Counted from the stretch's first letter, positions 7,554-17,035 are shown. The stretch is 64,000 nt of DNA from Verrucomicrobiia bacterium (GCA_030431475.1 JAUIJD010000025.1:1-64000); one strand, 5' to 3'. Program-made: numbers and translations. The notes: generated from the sequence alone by a model not told the origin.

Positions 7554-8513
7554 TCACCTGTAGTCGAGCGCCTTGTCGATGACCTCCTCGAGCGGGGCTT
7601 CGAAGGGCGTGCCTTTCACCACCTCGGCGAGCTGGCGGGCACCGGCGGAGACGTGCGGCCGGTACCAGTCCTCGCCCTGGGTGCGGATGATCTTGCCGAA
7701 GGCCCCCATCGCCTGCATCAGGCGCTGGGTCGCGCAGTCGCGGAAGACCGTCTCGGCCGGCCGGTCCTCGGAAACGTCCTCCCACAGGTCGAGCAGCTTC
7801 TCCCGCTCGTCGGCGGAGTGGTCGAGGTAGGGGTCGAAGATCAGCGAGGCGAGGTCGTATTCCTGACGCCCGCGGCGCATCCCCTGGAAGTCGATCCAGT
7901 AGACCTCCTCCTCGCCGAGCATCAGGTTCTGGGACTGGAAATCACGGTGGACGAGATGCTTGGACATCCCGCCGAGGCGCTCGGCCATTTCCCGGAACTC
8001 CGGCATCTGTCGTAGTTCGTCGGCATTCATCCGCAGCAGGCCCTCGACCAGGTGCTCGAAGAAGTAGTCCTGCTCCGAGCGGTACATCGCGGCGTCGAAG
8101 TTCGGGTTGAACTCGGCGCCCCGGCCGGCGCGGCTGTAGAAGAGCTTGTCGAGCTGGGCGAAGGCGGAGCGGTAGTAGGGTTCTCGGGTTTCCCAGGGCT
8201 CGTCCTTGAGAGAGGTCAGGTCGGCGTCGCCGAGGTCCTCGACCAGCATCACGCGCCACTTGATGTCCTCGTGGAGGATGCCGGCGATGTTGATCCCCGC
8301 CTTCTCCAGGAAGTGGCAGACGGGTGGGAAGAAGTCGTTGTCGGGCCGCTCGTCGGTCCAGTGGATGCCGATGAAGGGCTCGTATTCCTCGGTTTTCACC
8401 CGGACGATCGTCCGACCCGAGGCGCCACGCTTGATCGGCTCGAGCGTGACCGGCGTGGTCGGCGGGTAGTCGAGATACTGCCGGACGGAGGTGAGGATCT
8501 GGTCGGCGGCCAT
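7554..8513 (-). CDS. Aminoglycoside phosphotransferase-fold kinase
   Basis: A 319-residue small-molecule kinase of the APH/choline kinase fold. The Brenner-type catalytic motif 'HLVHRDFQSQNLML' and the metal-binding 'VYWIDFQGMRRG' are clearly visible at residues ~185-215; the N-terminal lobe has 'KRGASGRTIVRVK' and 'MLVEDLGD'. The best-known bacterial relatives of this sub-type are sugar kinases such as AmgK (N-acetylmuramate/N-acetylglucosamine kinase), but the substrate cannot be fixed from sequence. The ATG at 8513 is preferred over 8528, because the region upstream is the hairpin-rich spacer. The C-terminal half is rich in conserved acidic residues, without any membrane segment. Confidence 0.82.
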   Translation of the reverse strand: MAADQILTSVRQYLDYPPTTPVTLEPIKRGASGRTIVRVKTEEYEPFIGIHWTDERPDNDFFPPVCHFLEKAGINIAGILHEDIKWRVMLVEDLGDADLTSLKDEPWETREPYYRSAFAQLDKLFYSRAGRGAEFNPNFDAAMYRSEQDYFFEHLVEGLLRMNADELRQMPEFREMAERLGGMSKHLVHRDFQSQNLMLGEEEVYWIDFQGMRRGRQEYDLASLIFDPYLDHSADEREKLLDLWEDVSEDRPAETVFRDCATQRLMQAMGAFGKIIRTQGEDWYRPHVSAGARQLAEVVKGTPFEAPLEEVIDKALDYR

Positions 8514-8572
8514 GGCGGCGCGAACCAAAACGAGCTGAACGAGTTACGGCAAGTACTTTGGTGCCTCCGGAG

Positions 8573-8669
8573 TGGCGCTTTCCAAGCGCCATGAGCCGGG
8601 AGGGTGGGCTCCGGCCACCCGGCGGCTGAAAGCCGCTTCCCCCCGCGCATGGCTCGCCGGAGCGAGCCA
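8573..8669. repeat. Cluster of four consecutive perfect hairpins in a spacer
   Basis: Four hairpins stand side by side between the kinase gene and the gene upstream of it: TGGCGCTT-tcc-AAGCGCCA (8573-8591), GGGTGG-gctccgg-CCACCC (8602-8620), GCGGCT-gaa-AGCCGC (8622-8636) and TGGCTCGC-cgga-GCGAGCCA (8650-8669). All stems are perfect. No T-run follows on either strand, so they are not classical Rho-independent terminators. They look like intergenic palindromic repeat (REP/BIME-type) sequence, but they differ from the REP family next to the transposase near 36-37 kb. Confidence 0.6.
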
Positions 8670-8681
8670 CTCCGCCGCGAA

Positions 8682-10172
8682 TCATCGGCTCATCGGGAGG
8701 TAGCGGTAGGGGACCTCGAGCATGAGGGCGGCGAGGGTGGTGCGGTAGTGGCGGCCGTCGGGGGTGTCGTCGGCGAAGAGCGCCCCGACGGCCCGGGGTT
8801 TCGCGCCTCCGCCCGGGACCGGCCACGAGCCGTCGTCGGCCTGACGCGGCATCAGCACGTCGAAAATCTGCGGGCGGTAGCTTTCCCAGGTGTCCCCGCC
8901 GCGGCGGAACATCGCCTGCGAGAGGTAGTAGTGGGCGTAGAGGTCGCACTCCGGACCGTCCCACTCGAAACGCAGTTTTCCGGCGGCGTAGCGCTCTCCC
9001 TTGCGCACCGGAGCAGCGGCGGCCTGGGCCCAGATCTGGTAGGACAGCATGCCGACGCCGGTCAGGCTCGCCCCGGCGGCGTCGCCGGCGGGGCGGGTCG
9101 ACTGGTAGCCGAAGCCGCCGTCGGCCGCCTGGCGTTCGCCGACGTAGTCGAGGCCGTCCCTGACGCAGCGCCGGAGGTGGCGGAAGTCGAGGCCGGTGAG
9201 CTTGCACGCCTTGAGCGCCTGCAGCTGCCAACCGGTGATCGACAGGTCGCCGCCCCGCGGGCCCTCGGTTTCGTAGGCGTAGTCCCAACCCCCGGACTCG
9301 TGCTGACCGTCGATGATGAGCTGGCCGGCCTTGCCGACGACGTCGCGGAGCCCGGGGAGATGGATGGCCAGCGCCCGGTGGAAACTCTCCGCCTCGGCCA
9401 GGGCGTAGGTCGCGATCGCCTGCTCGTACGGCCAGTGGCGCTCGCCGGTGTCGGCGACCAGGCGGCCGTCGTGTTTCATCCCGGTGTCGGTGAGGAAGGT
9501 GATCGCGTTCAGGCACGACTCGCCGAATTCTTCGCTGATCGCCGTCTCGCAGTGGCCGAGGTAGGCGAGCAATGCGAGGCCCGTCATCGCCGAGCGGTGC
9601 CGGCGTCCCCACCCGCCGTCGGCGGCCTGGGTCGACTTCAGGAAACGCAGTGCCCGCAGGACATGCTCGTCCGCTTCTGCCGGGGCGCCGGCCTGCTGGA
9701 GCCGATCGAGCCGGTCGGCGGCGGTGCAGCGTTTCCGCAGGCCGGTGGGGATGGGCTGGAAATCGTCGCCCTGCATGCCGGCGTCGCCCAGATCGTCGCC
9801 GACCCCGACCCCGGGGAAGCTTTCACCCACCCCGGGGTTCACGACGTCGGAAGGATCGACCTCCGGCAGCGACAGCGGCGCGGAGGTGTGGGCCCGGAGG
9901 TGGCGCATCGAGGGGGCACCGGGGGCGGCGGGGGTGCTGGCCGTTGTCGGCACCCTGGGCATGTCGGGGAGGTCGGGCTTGTCCTGATACAGATCGTGCA
10001 AGCGGACGGGACGGGTCGTGGCTTCCGGCCTGGGCAGGAAGAACAGCGCGAGGCCGAGCGACAGCAGGACGGTACCGAGGATGCCCGCGAGCAGGCTGGC
10101 GGCGCGGGCGCTGCGGCGTTGACGGGTGATGGCGGCGCGGGCCGCCGGGGACATCCGGGCGTGGAGACTCAT
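8682..10172 (-). CDS. Prenyltransferase/squalene oxidase repeat-containing membrane-anchored protein
   Basis: A 496-residue protein with an N-terminal cytoplasmic arm and one transmembrane helix (residues ~23-45, 'ASLLAGILGTVLLSLGLALF'), a Pro-rich linker, then an alpha/alpha-barrel of prenyltransferase/squalene-cyclase-type repeats: 'ALRFLKSTQAADGGWG', 'GQHESGGWDYAYETEG', 'GERQAADGGFGYQS' and 'MPRQADDGSWPVPGG'. These Gln/Trp-type 'QxxDGGWG' motifs define the fold, but no DxDD cyclase or zinc-ligand motif is evident, so enzymatic activity is doubtful. The start is taken at the ATG at 10172; the frame is open 147 bases further upstream. Related large repeat proteins are abundant in Planctomycetes and Verrucomicrobia and of unknown function. 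It is divergent from the rhodanese lipoprotein gene. Confidence 0.8.
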   Translation of the reverse strand: MSLHARMSPAARAAITRQRRSARAASLLAGILGTVLLSLGLALFFLPRPEATTRPVRLHDLYQDKPDLPDMPRVPTTASTPAAPGAPSMRHLRAHTSAPLSLPEVDPSDVVNPGVGESFPGVGVGDDLGDAGMQGDDFQPIPTGLRKRCTAADRLDRLQQAGAPAEADEHVLRALRFLKSTQAADGGWGRRHRSAMTGLALLAYLGHCETAISEEFGESCLNAITFLTDTGMKHDGRLVADTGERHWPYEQAIATYALAEAESFHRALAIHLPGLRDVVGKAGQLIIDGQHESGGWDYAYETEGPRGGDLSITGWQLQALKACKLTGLDFRHLRRCVRDGLDYVGERQAADGGFGYQSTRPAGDAAGASLTGVGMLSYQIWAQAAAAPVRKGERYAAGKLRFEWDGPECDLYAHYYLSQAMFRRGGDTWESYRPQIFDVLMPRQADDGSWPVPGGGAKPRAVGALFADDTPDGRHYRTTLAALMLEVPYRYLPMSR

Positions 10173-10361
10173 GGCAAATCGGGGTTTGGGGTTCGGGCCG
10201 CGGGCGGGATGCCCGGGCCGTGCTGATTTGCGGAAACTCCAGGCGCCGGAGGTTTCCGCGGCTCCGACGCCGTCGACGGGGGAAACGGTCCGCTGCGAAA
10301 CATCTTGGAGCTTTTCCACCCGGGCTTGTGGGAAGCGTCGCGGAATCGCAGGCTGGGGACG

Positions 10362-10862
10362 ATGAAAGTCGCGGTTTTGCTCAGTTTCGCCACCCTGCTG
10401 GCGTCGTGCGCCCCGTCACCGTCCGCGCCGCCGGTGGTCGCCGCCCCGGCCGAATCGACCCCGGCCGCCCCGCCGCCGGAAACCCGGCCGGAGCGGAAGC
10501 CCGAGCCCCAGCCGGCTCCGAGGCGCGGCAAGGTGAGCTCGATCGCGATCGACCAGATCTTTCCACTCCGCCTCGAGGGTCGGGTGCTGATGGTCGATGT
10601 GCGGCGGAAGCTTTTCCATCAGCTCGGCCACATCGACGGCTCGATCAACCTGCCGCTGGTGGACTTTGAGAACGCCTATCCCGGGGTGAAGCCGCAGCTC
10701 GAGGCCGCGGTCGCGGCCGGCAAGGTGATCGTCGTCTACTGCCAGAACGAAACCTGTCCGGACTCGCGCACGACGGCCGACGCACTCGCGGCGCGGGGTT
10801 TCGACGTCGCCGTCTACCGCGGCGGGCTCGACGAGTGGCGCGCGGTCGGGGTGGACCCGTAG
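10362..10862 (+). CDS. Rhodanese-like domain lipoprotein
   Basis: A 166-residue lipoprotein. The ATG at 10362 gives a signal peptide ending in a lipobox (TLLAS-C18), then a Pro/Ala/Glu-rich linker (residues ~20-60), then a rhodanese domain (~65-160). The rhodanese features are 'VLMVDVRRK', 'GHIDGSINLP', the active-site loop 'VVYCQNETCPDSRTTADAL' with a Cys at the sulfur-carrying position, and 'AVYRGGLDEWR'. It likely acts in the periplasm or at a membrane face as a sulfur- or redox-handling protein. It is divergent from the prenyltransferase-repeat gene and converges on leuD. Confidence 0.87.
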   Translation: MKVAVLLSFATLLASCAPSPSAPPVVAAPAESTPAAPPPETRPERKPEPQPAPRRGKVSSIAIDQIFPLRLEGRVLMVDVRRKLFHQLGHIDGSINLPLVDFENAYPGVKPQLEAAVAAGKVIVVYCQNETCPDSRTTADALAARGFDVAVYRGGLDEWRAVGVDP

Positions 10863-10880
10863 GGCCGGCGCTCCTTTCCG

Positions 10881-10907
10881 GGCCTCGCCATCCCGGGGTG
10901 GCGGGCC
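10881..10907. terminator. Possible bidirectional hairpin between rhodanese gene and leuD
   Basis: The interval between two convergent genes contains a near-palindrome around CGCCATCCCGGGGTGGCG (10886-10903), which pairs with itself if two G-T pairs are allowed, flanked by GGCC/GGCC. There is no strong T-run, so termination is only suggested by position and structure. Confidence 0.35.
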
Positions 10908-10917
10908 ACCCCCAACT

Positions 10918-11520
10918 TCAGACGTAGGGCAGCGCCTCGGCGGTCGTCTGGATGCGGTCGCCGTTGTCGAGCAGCTCCTGGATCGGATCCCAGCGGCCGG
11001 CGATCAGCGCGTCGCGCGCCGACTCGGGGAGCTCGCAGGGAAACTGGTGGCCGGCGGAGGAACGGACCTCCTTTTTCTCGAGATCGATGGTGATCTCGGT
11101 GGCGGGATCCGATTCGACCGCGGCCTTGAGGGCGGCGATGGCGTCGGTCCCGACGGTCACGCAGGGCATGCCGAGGGTGGTCGAGTTGCCGAAGAAAATC
11201 TCGGCGAAGGATTCGGCGATGACGGCCTTGAAGCCGTATTTGCTGAGCGACTGGGGCGCGTGCTCGCGCGACGAACCGCAGCCGAAGTTCACCCCGGCGA
11301 GCAGGATGGTGGCGTCGTCGAAGCGCGGGTCGTTGAGCGGGTGCTCGGTCTTTTCGCCGGTGTCGGGATTGAAGCGGACGTCGTAGAACGCGTACTCGCC
11401 GAGACCGTCGAAGGTGACGCACTTCATGAAGCGCGCGGGGATGATGCGGTCGGTGTCGATGTCGGCGCCGGGCACGTGCACGCCGCGACCGGAAACGGAG
11501 GTAATTTTCTCGAGAGCCAT
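10918..11520 (-). CDS. leuD: 3-isopropylmalate dehydratase small subunit
   Basis: A 200-residue LeuD, the small subunit of isopropylmalate isomerase, which with LeuC converts 2-isopropylmalate to 3-isopropylmalate in leucine biosynthesis. The aconitase swivel-domain motifs are present: 'DIDTDRIIPARFMK', 'VNFGCGSSREHAPQSL' and 'SFAEIFFGNS'. Length matches the family. The ATG at 11520 is chosen for the short family N-terminus. It is the last gene of a four-gene operon, leuC - TraB/GumN-like - DUF2059 - leuD, with gaps of 8, 17 and 16 bases. The subunit pair is thus separated by two unrelated genes, where leuC and leuD are usually adjacent. Confidence 0.96.
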   Translation of the reverse strand: MALEKITSVSGRGVHVPGADIDTDRIIPARFMKCVTFDGLGEYAFYDVRFNPDTGEKTEHPLNDPRFDDATILLAGVNFGCGSSREHAPQSLSKYGFKAVIAESFAEIFFGNSTTLGMPCVTVGTDAIAALKAAVESDPATEITIDLEKKEVRSSAGHQFPCELPESARDALIAGRWDPIQELLDNGDRIQTTAEALPYV

Positions 11521-11536
11521 GGGATTCAGAGGTGAT

Positions 11537-12046
11537 TCATTCGTCGGCCTCGCCGTGATCTTCGTCGTGTTCCGCGCCATGACCGGCTTCGGCGCCTTCG
11601 AGGATCTCCATCAGCTTGGCCTGAAAGTCCGGCATGCGTTTCTGGGCGGCGGCCTCGCCGAGCTTGGCGGCCTCGGCCATCAGGGTGGGTTGCACGGCGA
11701 GGAGCTTCTTCCCGATCGGGGTGTCGTAGAAGCCGATCAGTTCCTCGAGCTCCGGCTCGCTGAATTCGGCCGCGTAGAGTTCCGCCACCTGGCGCTGGAG
11801 CTTCGCATCGACGGTGATGCTGAGCATGAAGTCATCCGCCGCCTTGCGGATCTTCTCGAGCGTCTCCTCGTCCTGACCCTCGGCCCGCATCTGGTTGAGA
11901 AACGGCTCGAACATCGCGCGGCCCGCGGAGAGCGAGGTCTCCTCGTAGTTCATCGCCTTGAGGAGGCGCATGGCCGTGTCGACCTCGCCGGCGCGGGCGA
12001 TGCCGAGGCTGCCGGCGGCGACGAGAAGAAGGAGCAGGACTTTCAT
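11537..12046 (-). CDS. Exported DUF2059 domain protein
   Basis: A 169-residue secreted protein of the DUF2059 family. A signal peptide (MKVLLLLLVAAGSLGIARA) precedes an all-helical domain with the characteristic pattern 'LYAAEFSEPELEELIGFYDTPIGKKLLAVQPTL' (split here at residues ~95-130: 'ELYAAEFSEPELEELIGF' then 'YDTPIGKKLL'). The C-terminus is a His/Glu/Asp-rich tail ('GHGAEHDEDHGEADE') that may bind metal. DUF2059 has no known biochemical function. The gene sits inside the leuCD operon between the TraB/GumN gene and leuD, with an intact start at 12046. Confidence 0.85.
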   Translation of the reverse strand: MKVLLLLLVAAGSLGIARAGEVDTAMRLLKAMNYEETSLSAGRAMFEPFLNQMRAEGQDEETLEKIRKAADDFMLSITVDAKLQRQVAELYAAEFSEPELEELIGFYDTPIGKKLLAVQPTLMAEAAKLGEAAAQKRMPDFQAKLMEILEGAEAGHGAEHDEDHGEADE

Positions 12047-12063
12047 GGGGTGGATCGTGGGAG

Positions 12064-13005
12064 TCACTCGGTGACGAGCGTGACGGTGTAGCCCTGCTTG
12101 CGCAGGAGGTCGCCGATGTTGCCCTTGCCGATGTAGTGGGCGGCGCCGACGGCGAAGAAGTGGGACTTGGCGGGCTCGGCCTTGAGCAGGGCGGTCATTT
12201 CCTTGGCCATCTCGACGTTGCGGTCGTCGAGCAGCCGCTTGAGCAGCTTGTCGCCGAGGGCCTTGTGTTCACCTTCGGCCATTTCGTGGAACTGCTTCTC
12301 CACCTCGGCCTCGACCCGTTCGGGGTCGCCGGAGACGTAGGCATCGACCAGCCGCTCCACCGGGCTCGGGCCCTTCTCGGCCCGCGACTCGCGCTGGAGG
12401 CGGAGGCTTTCCGAAAGCAGGATGATCTGCTCCTCCTCGGTCAGGTCGTTGAAGATGACGAACTGGTCGGCGGGCTCTTCGAGGGCGCCGGTCGTCTTGC
12501 CGGCGTCCTTGGCCATCTGCCAGACGATGCCGTCGAGCGGCGTGCCGCCGGAGAGCTGCACCTCGAGCAACGGCACGGTCACCGCCACGGCCCAGGTCTT
12601 GAAGGACTCGAACAGCGCGGGCGTGAGGGCCGGGCTGACCTTCTTCAGTTCGGCCACCAATTGCTTGTGCAGCTCGTCGCCGATCGACTCGGAGAGCTTC
12701 TTGCCGTCGGCCCGGACGAAGTGCCCGGCCAGACCGAGCTGGGTCGCGGGATCCATCGACACCTCGGTGTAGACGGCATCGGAGCCTTCGAGGGCCTTCT
12801 TCGCCGCGGGGTGCAGCTTGCCGACCGGGCCCTTGCCGAGGTGGATGGTGCCGAAGAGCCACGACGGCTTCTCGAGTTCCTTGCCTTCCACCTTCCACAG
12901 CAGCGGCCGGACCGGGTGATCGAGAGCCTTGGCTTCGGGCTCGGCAACGACGGGTGAAAGCGCCACGAGCAGCGTGGCGAGCGGGGCGAGGAATCGGCGG
13001 ATCAT
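12064..13005 (-). CDS. TraB/GumN family exported protein
   Basis: A 313-residue protein of the TraB/GumN (Tiki-like) family. It has a signal peptide (MIRRFLAPLATLLVALSPVVA). The family's first motif is 'SWLFGTIHLGKG' (GTIH), followed by 'SDAVYTEVSMD' (conserved Glu); the last motif is 'SHFFAVGAAHYIGKGNIGDL' (GAxH). These conserved His/Glu residues are shared with the Tiki metalloprotease fold, so a metal-dependent periplasmic peptidase is possible but unproven. Length matches the family. It is encoded between leuC and DUF2059, only 8 bases after leuC. Confidence 0.88.
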   Translation of the reverse strand: MIRRFLAPLATLLVALSPVVAEPEAKALDHPVRPLLWKVEGKELEKPSWLFGTIHLGKGPVGKLHPAAKKALEGSDAVYTEVSMDPATQLGLAGHFVRADGKKLSESIGDELHKQLVAELKKVSPALTPALFESFKTWAVAVTVPLLEVQLSGGTPLDGIVWQMAKDAGKTTGALEEPADQFVIFNDLTEEEQIILLSESLRLQRESRAEKGPSPVERLVDAYVSGDPERVEAEVEKQFHEMAEGEHKALGDKLLKRLLDDRNVEMAKEMTALLKAEPAKSHFFAVGAAHYIGKGNIGDLLRKQGYTVTLVTE

Positions 13006-13013
13006 GGTGGAAA

Positions 13014-14432
<1,419 letters not shown>

Positions 14433-14580
14433 GTTTTCGGTGCGTGGATGGAGGCGGCGGAACCGGCCGGAACCGGACCGCGGGCCGCCCGCCATGGCCC
14501 GGAGGGGCGACGGCGGGGGCGGAAAGCTGCGTCAGCGCCGGGGGAATGTCAAAGCGGGATCCCGGCAGCGGCGGGACACG

Positions 14581-14616
14581 AAAACACCGGCGCTCCCGCG
14601 GGGGAGGCCGGTGTTC
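14581..14616 (-). terminator. Rho-independent terminator after the 51-residue lipoprotein gene
   Basis: On the minus strand, downstream of the gene ending at 14644, an 8-bp stem AACACCGG/CCGGTGTT (14583-14590 and 14608-14615) encloses a G/C-rich loop that can extend the stem, and the transcript continues into TTTT. Position, stem and T-run support termination ahead of leuC. Confidence 0.6.
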
Positions 14617-14643
14617 GAAAAGCGGTTGGGTAAGGGGAGCCCC

Positions 14644-14799
14644 TTACTTGGTGTATTCCACCTCGGGGGCCGCCGGCATTTCCTGGAATTGCGGAAGCGG
14701 ACGGAGTTCCGGTGCCTCGGGCTCGCCGGTGCAGCAGCAGGAAGCGCTGATCAGGGCGAAGGCGGAGGCGCAGGCGGCGGCGAGAATGCGAATGATCAT
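14644..14799 (-). CDS. Mini-lipoprotein (51 residues)
   Basis: A 51-residue predicted lipoprotein. The hydrophobic leader (MIIRILAAACASAFALISA) ends in a lipobox with three consecutive Cys (SCCC), followed by an acidic, Pro-rich tail (EAPELRPLPQFQ). The ATG at 14799 is chosen because the frame upstream to 14880 has no sensible sequence. It resembles the 39-residue gene just upstream: both have the same layout of leader, Cys cluster and short Ala/Pro tail, so the two may be paralogues. A terminator lies just downstream. Function unknown. Confidence 0.65.
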   Translation of the reverse strand: MIIRILAAACASAFALISASCCCTGEPEAPELRPLPQFQEMPAAPEVEYTK

Positions 14800-14840
14800 T
14801 GGTTTTTGGTGACGTTGACGGCTCTTCGTCTCGACAATAC

Positions 14841-14906
14841 GGGGCGGACTGTCAAGCAGTCCGCCCCGCTTTCGAGTCATGGACGGCCGACCAGCTCGTG
14901 GTCGGC
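14841..14906. terminator. Two strong hairpins between the mini-lipoprotein genes
   Basis: GGGGCGGACTG-tcaag-CAGTCCGCCCC (14841-14867, 11-bp perfect stem) and GCCGACCA-gctcg-TGGTCGGC (14886-14906, 8-bp perfect stem) follow the stop of the 39-residue gene on the minus strand. T-runs are weak, so they may terminate or stabilise the short transcript. Confidence 0.5.
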
Positions 14907-14920
14907 ACGTTCCTCAAAGC

Positions 14921-15040
14921 TTACTTGGCCGGTGCCACGTAGGTCGGAGCGGCGGGAGCCGGAGCGCTTTCGCAGCACGAGGTGGCGAGGAAAGTACCGG
15001 CGGCGGCGGCAGCAAGCAGGGCGATCTTCACGATTTTCAT
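14921..15040 (-). CDS. Mini-lipoprotein (39 residues)
   Basis: A 39-residue predicted lipoprotein that is short enough to be missed by gene callers. It reads MKIVKIALLAAAAAGTFLA, then the lipobox-like 'TSCC', then a Pro/Ala-rich tail ending VAPAK and a TAA stop. The leader type, the double Cys and the Ala/Pro tail match the 51-residue neighbour downstream, which supports both being real. It is divergent from asd, 171 bases away, and is followed by strong hairpins. Comparable small entericidin-like lipoproteins exist, but I cannot assign it to that family. Confidence 0.6.
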   Translation of the reverse strand: MKIVKIALLAAAAAGTFLATSCCESAPAPAAPTYVAPAK

Positions 15041-15211
15041 GATCAGGGATGTCGATGTTGGTTGTTCTAACGACGCCACAAGTGGGGTGACGATGTCCCG
15101 GAGTCTAGGTTCCGGCCCCGGTGGCGCAAGGATTTTACCAGCACGCGGCGTGCCGACGCACGATTCGATTGCCAGCGGCCCGGACGCCCCTACACTTCCC
15201 GTCCCTTTCTC

Positions 15212-16213
15212 ATGAGCGAAGCCAAGCACCTTGCCATCGTCGGCGCCACCGGAGCGGTGGGCCAGGAAATGCTCCTCTGTCTCGAGCAGCGCGACTTTCC
15301 CGTGAAGTCGCTCACCCTGCTTGCCTCGGCGCGCTCGGCCGGCAAGCGCTTCATCTTCCGTGGCGAGGAGATCGAGGTGAAGGAGCTCACCCACGACTCC
15401 TTCGCCGGCATCGACATCGCCCTCTTCTCCGCCGGTGGCGGCATCTCCAAGGAGTTCGCCCCCTCGGCCGCGGCGGCCGGCTGCGTGGTCATCGACAACT
15501 CGTCGGCCTTCCGCATGGACGACGACGTCCCGCTGGTCGTGCCCGAGATCAATCCCGACGCCGCCCGCCAGGCGCCGCGCAACATCATCGCCAATCCCAA
15601 CTGCTCGACCATCATCGCGCTGATGGGCCTGGCGCCGCTGCACCGCGCCTTCGGGCTGAAGGCAGTGATCGCCTCGACCTATCAGGCGGTCTCCGGCTCG
15701 GGCGCGCAGGGCATCATCGAGCTCGAGGAGCAGGTCGTGGCGCTGGCCGCCGGCGAGTCCTTCGAGCCCAAGGTCTATCCCTGCCAGATCGCCTTCAACG
15801 TGATCCCGCAGGTCGATGTGTTCCTCGACAACGGCTACACCAAGGAGGAGCTCAAGATGCTCCACGAGGGCCGCAAGATCATGGATCTTCCCGAGCTCAA
15901 GGTCTCCTGCACCTGCGTGCGGGTGCCGGTCTACCGCTCGCACTCGATCTCCATCACCGCGCAGTTCGAGCGGCCGGTCGAGGTCGCCGCCGCCCGTGCC
16001 GCCTACGGCGAAAGCCCCGGCGTCGCCCTGAAGGACGATCCATCGAAGAAGGAGTTTCCGGTGCCGCTCGACACCACCGGCAAGGATGACTGCCTGGTCG
16101 GCCGGATCCGCGAGAACCTCGTCCTCGACAACGCGCTCGACCTGTGGGTCGTCGGCGACCAGGTGCGCAAGGGCGCCGCGCTCAATGCGGTGCAGATCGC
16201 GGAGTTGCTTTGA
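15212..16213 (+). CDS. asd: Aspartate-semialdehyde dehydrogenase
   Basis: A 333-residue Asd, which reduces L-aspartyl-4-phosphate to aspartate semialdehyde for lysine/diaminopimelate, threonine and methionine synthesis. The NADP-binding 'VGATGAVGQEML' is at the N-terminus, the catalytic Cys in 'NPNCSTIIALMGLAPLH' (~residues 129-145), and the substrate-binding region around 'RVPVYRSHSISITAQFERPV' includes the conserved Arg and His. Length fits the family. It is the first of a two-gene unit, with the phosphodiester glycosidase gene starting 12 bases later. The 170-base upstream region shows no recognisable lysine riboswitch. Confidence 0.96.
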   Translation: MSEAKHLAIVGATGAVGQEMLLCLEQRDFPVKSLTLLASARSAGKRFIFRGEEIEVKELTHDSFAGIDIALFSAGGGISKEFAPSAAAAGCVVIDNSSAFRMDDDVPLVVPEINPDAARQAPRNIIANPNCSTIIALMGLAPLHRAFGLKAVIASTYQAVSGSGAQGIIELEEQVVALAAGESFEPKVYPCQIAFNVIPQVDVFLDNGYTKEELKMLHEGRKIMDLPELKVSCTCVRVPVYRSHSISITAQFERPVEVAAARAAYGESPGVALKDDPSKKEFPVPLDTTGKDDCLVGRIRENLVLDNALDLWVVGDQVRKGAALNAVQIAELL

Positions 16214-16225
16214 GCTTCTGGGCGG

Positions 16226-16975
16226 ATGCCGGATCGTCGATGGCTTCGCGCGTCCCGGGCGCTGTTCTCCGGCTGGCTGATGCTTTCCGCCGCGATGGCG
16301 GCGGACGTGGAGAAGAAGGTGGTCGATGGCGTCAGCTACCAGATCCTTCGTACTTCGCCGGAACAGGTCCGCATTCTCTGGCGCGCTGACGACGACCAGC
16401 CGCTGCGGACCTTTCCCGCCGCGGCGGCCTTCCTCGAGAAGAAGGACCTCAAGCCCGCCTTCCTGATGAACGGCGGCATCTTCGAGCCCGGTGGGGTTCC
16501 CAGCGGGCTGCTGGTGCAGGAGGGGAAGACCGTCCGCCCGGTGAACCGCCGGGACGGCCGCGGCAACTTCTTCCTCAAGCCGAACGGCATCCTGCTCATC
16601 GGCAGGGATCGGGCGCGGGTGATCCGCACCGACGAGTATCCGCTGGAAGGCTTCGAGGTGCGCGACGCCGTGCAGTCGGGACCGCTGCTGCTGCGCAAGG
16701 GCAGGCCGCATCCCGCCTTCAACGCCGATTCGAAGAACCGGCTGCACCGCAACGGCGTGGGCGTCGATGCCGAGGGTCGGCTGGTCTTCGCGATCACCGG
16801 GTTCCGCTCGCCGAAGATGCCGAACCTCCACGCCTTCGCCATGCTCTTCAAGTCGCTCGGCTGCGAGGACGCCCTGTTTCTCGACGGTGATATCAGCCAG
16901 CTCCGGGCGGCCGACCAGCTCGACCGTCCGAGCAACCGCTTCGGCAGCATCCTCGCGATCTTCCCGGCGCCGTAG
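16226..16975 (+). CDS. Phosphodiester glycosidase family (NAGPA-like) exported protein
   Basis: A 249-residue protein with a signal peptide (residues 1-26, ending near AMA-AD) and an NAGPA-like phosphodiester glycosidase domain (DUF2233). Diagnostic motifs are 'AFLMNGGIFEPGGVPSGLLV', 'GNFFLKPNGILLI', 'AVQSGPLLLRKG', 'NGVGVDAEGRLVFAITG', and 'GCEDALFLDGDISQL', which contain the Asn, Ser-Gly-Pro and Asp-Gly residues of the active site. Family enzymes cleave sugar phosphodiesters; the natural substrate here is unknown. It is encoded 12 bases after asd on the same strand and is probably co-transcribed, though functionally unrelated. Confidence 0.88.
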   Translation: MPDRRWLRASRALFSGWLMLSAAMAADVEKKVVDGVSYQILRTSPEQVRILWRADDDQPLRTFPAAAAFLEKKDLKPAFLMNGGIFEPGGVPSGLLVQEGKTVRPVNRRDGRGNFFLKPNGILLIGRDRARVIRTDEYPLEGFEVRDAVQSGPLLLRKGRPHPAFNADSKNRLHRNGVGVDAEGRLVFAITGFRSPKMPNLHAFAMLFKSLGCEDALFLDGDISQLRAADQLDRPSNRFGSILAIFPAP

Positions 16976-17035
16976 GCTGGAGAAAGGCCGCGACCTTTCC
17001 GGGGAGTCCTTGGTCCTCCGCCCACCGTCCCGCAG

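Noticed and set aside
5156-7582. 808-codon plus-strand frame across flavoprotein, BLUF and MmcQ genes
   Set aside because: It crosses several conserved minus-strand genes, is low in complexity, and no domain is seen.
14433-14580. T-box or leucine leader upstream of leuC
   Set aside because: No specifier-like hairpin, no T-box consensus and no Leu-rich leader peptide are visible.
15041-15211. Lysine riboswitch upstream of asd
   Set aside because: The 171-base region shows no recognisable L-box core or leader terminator.
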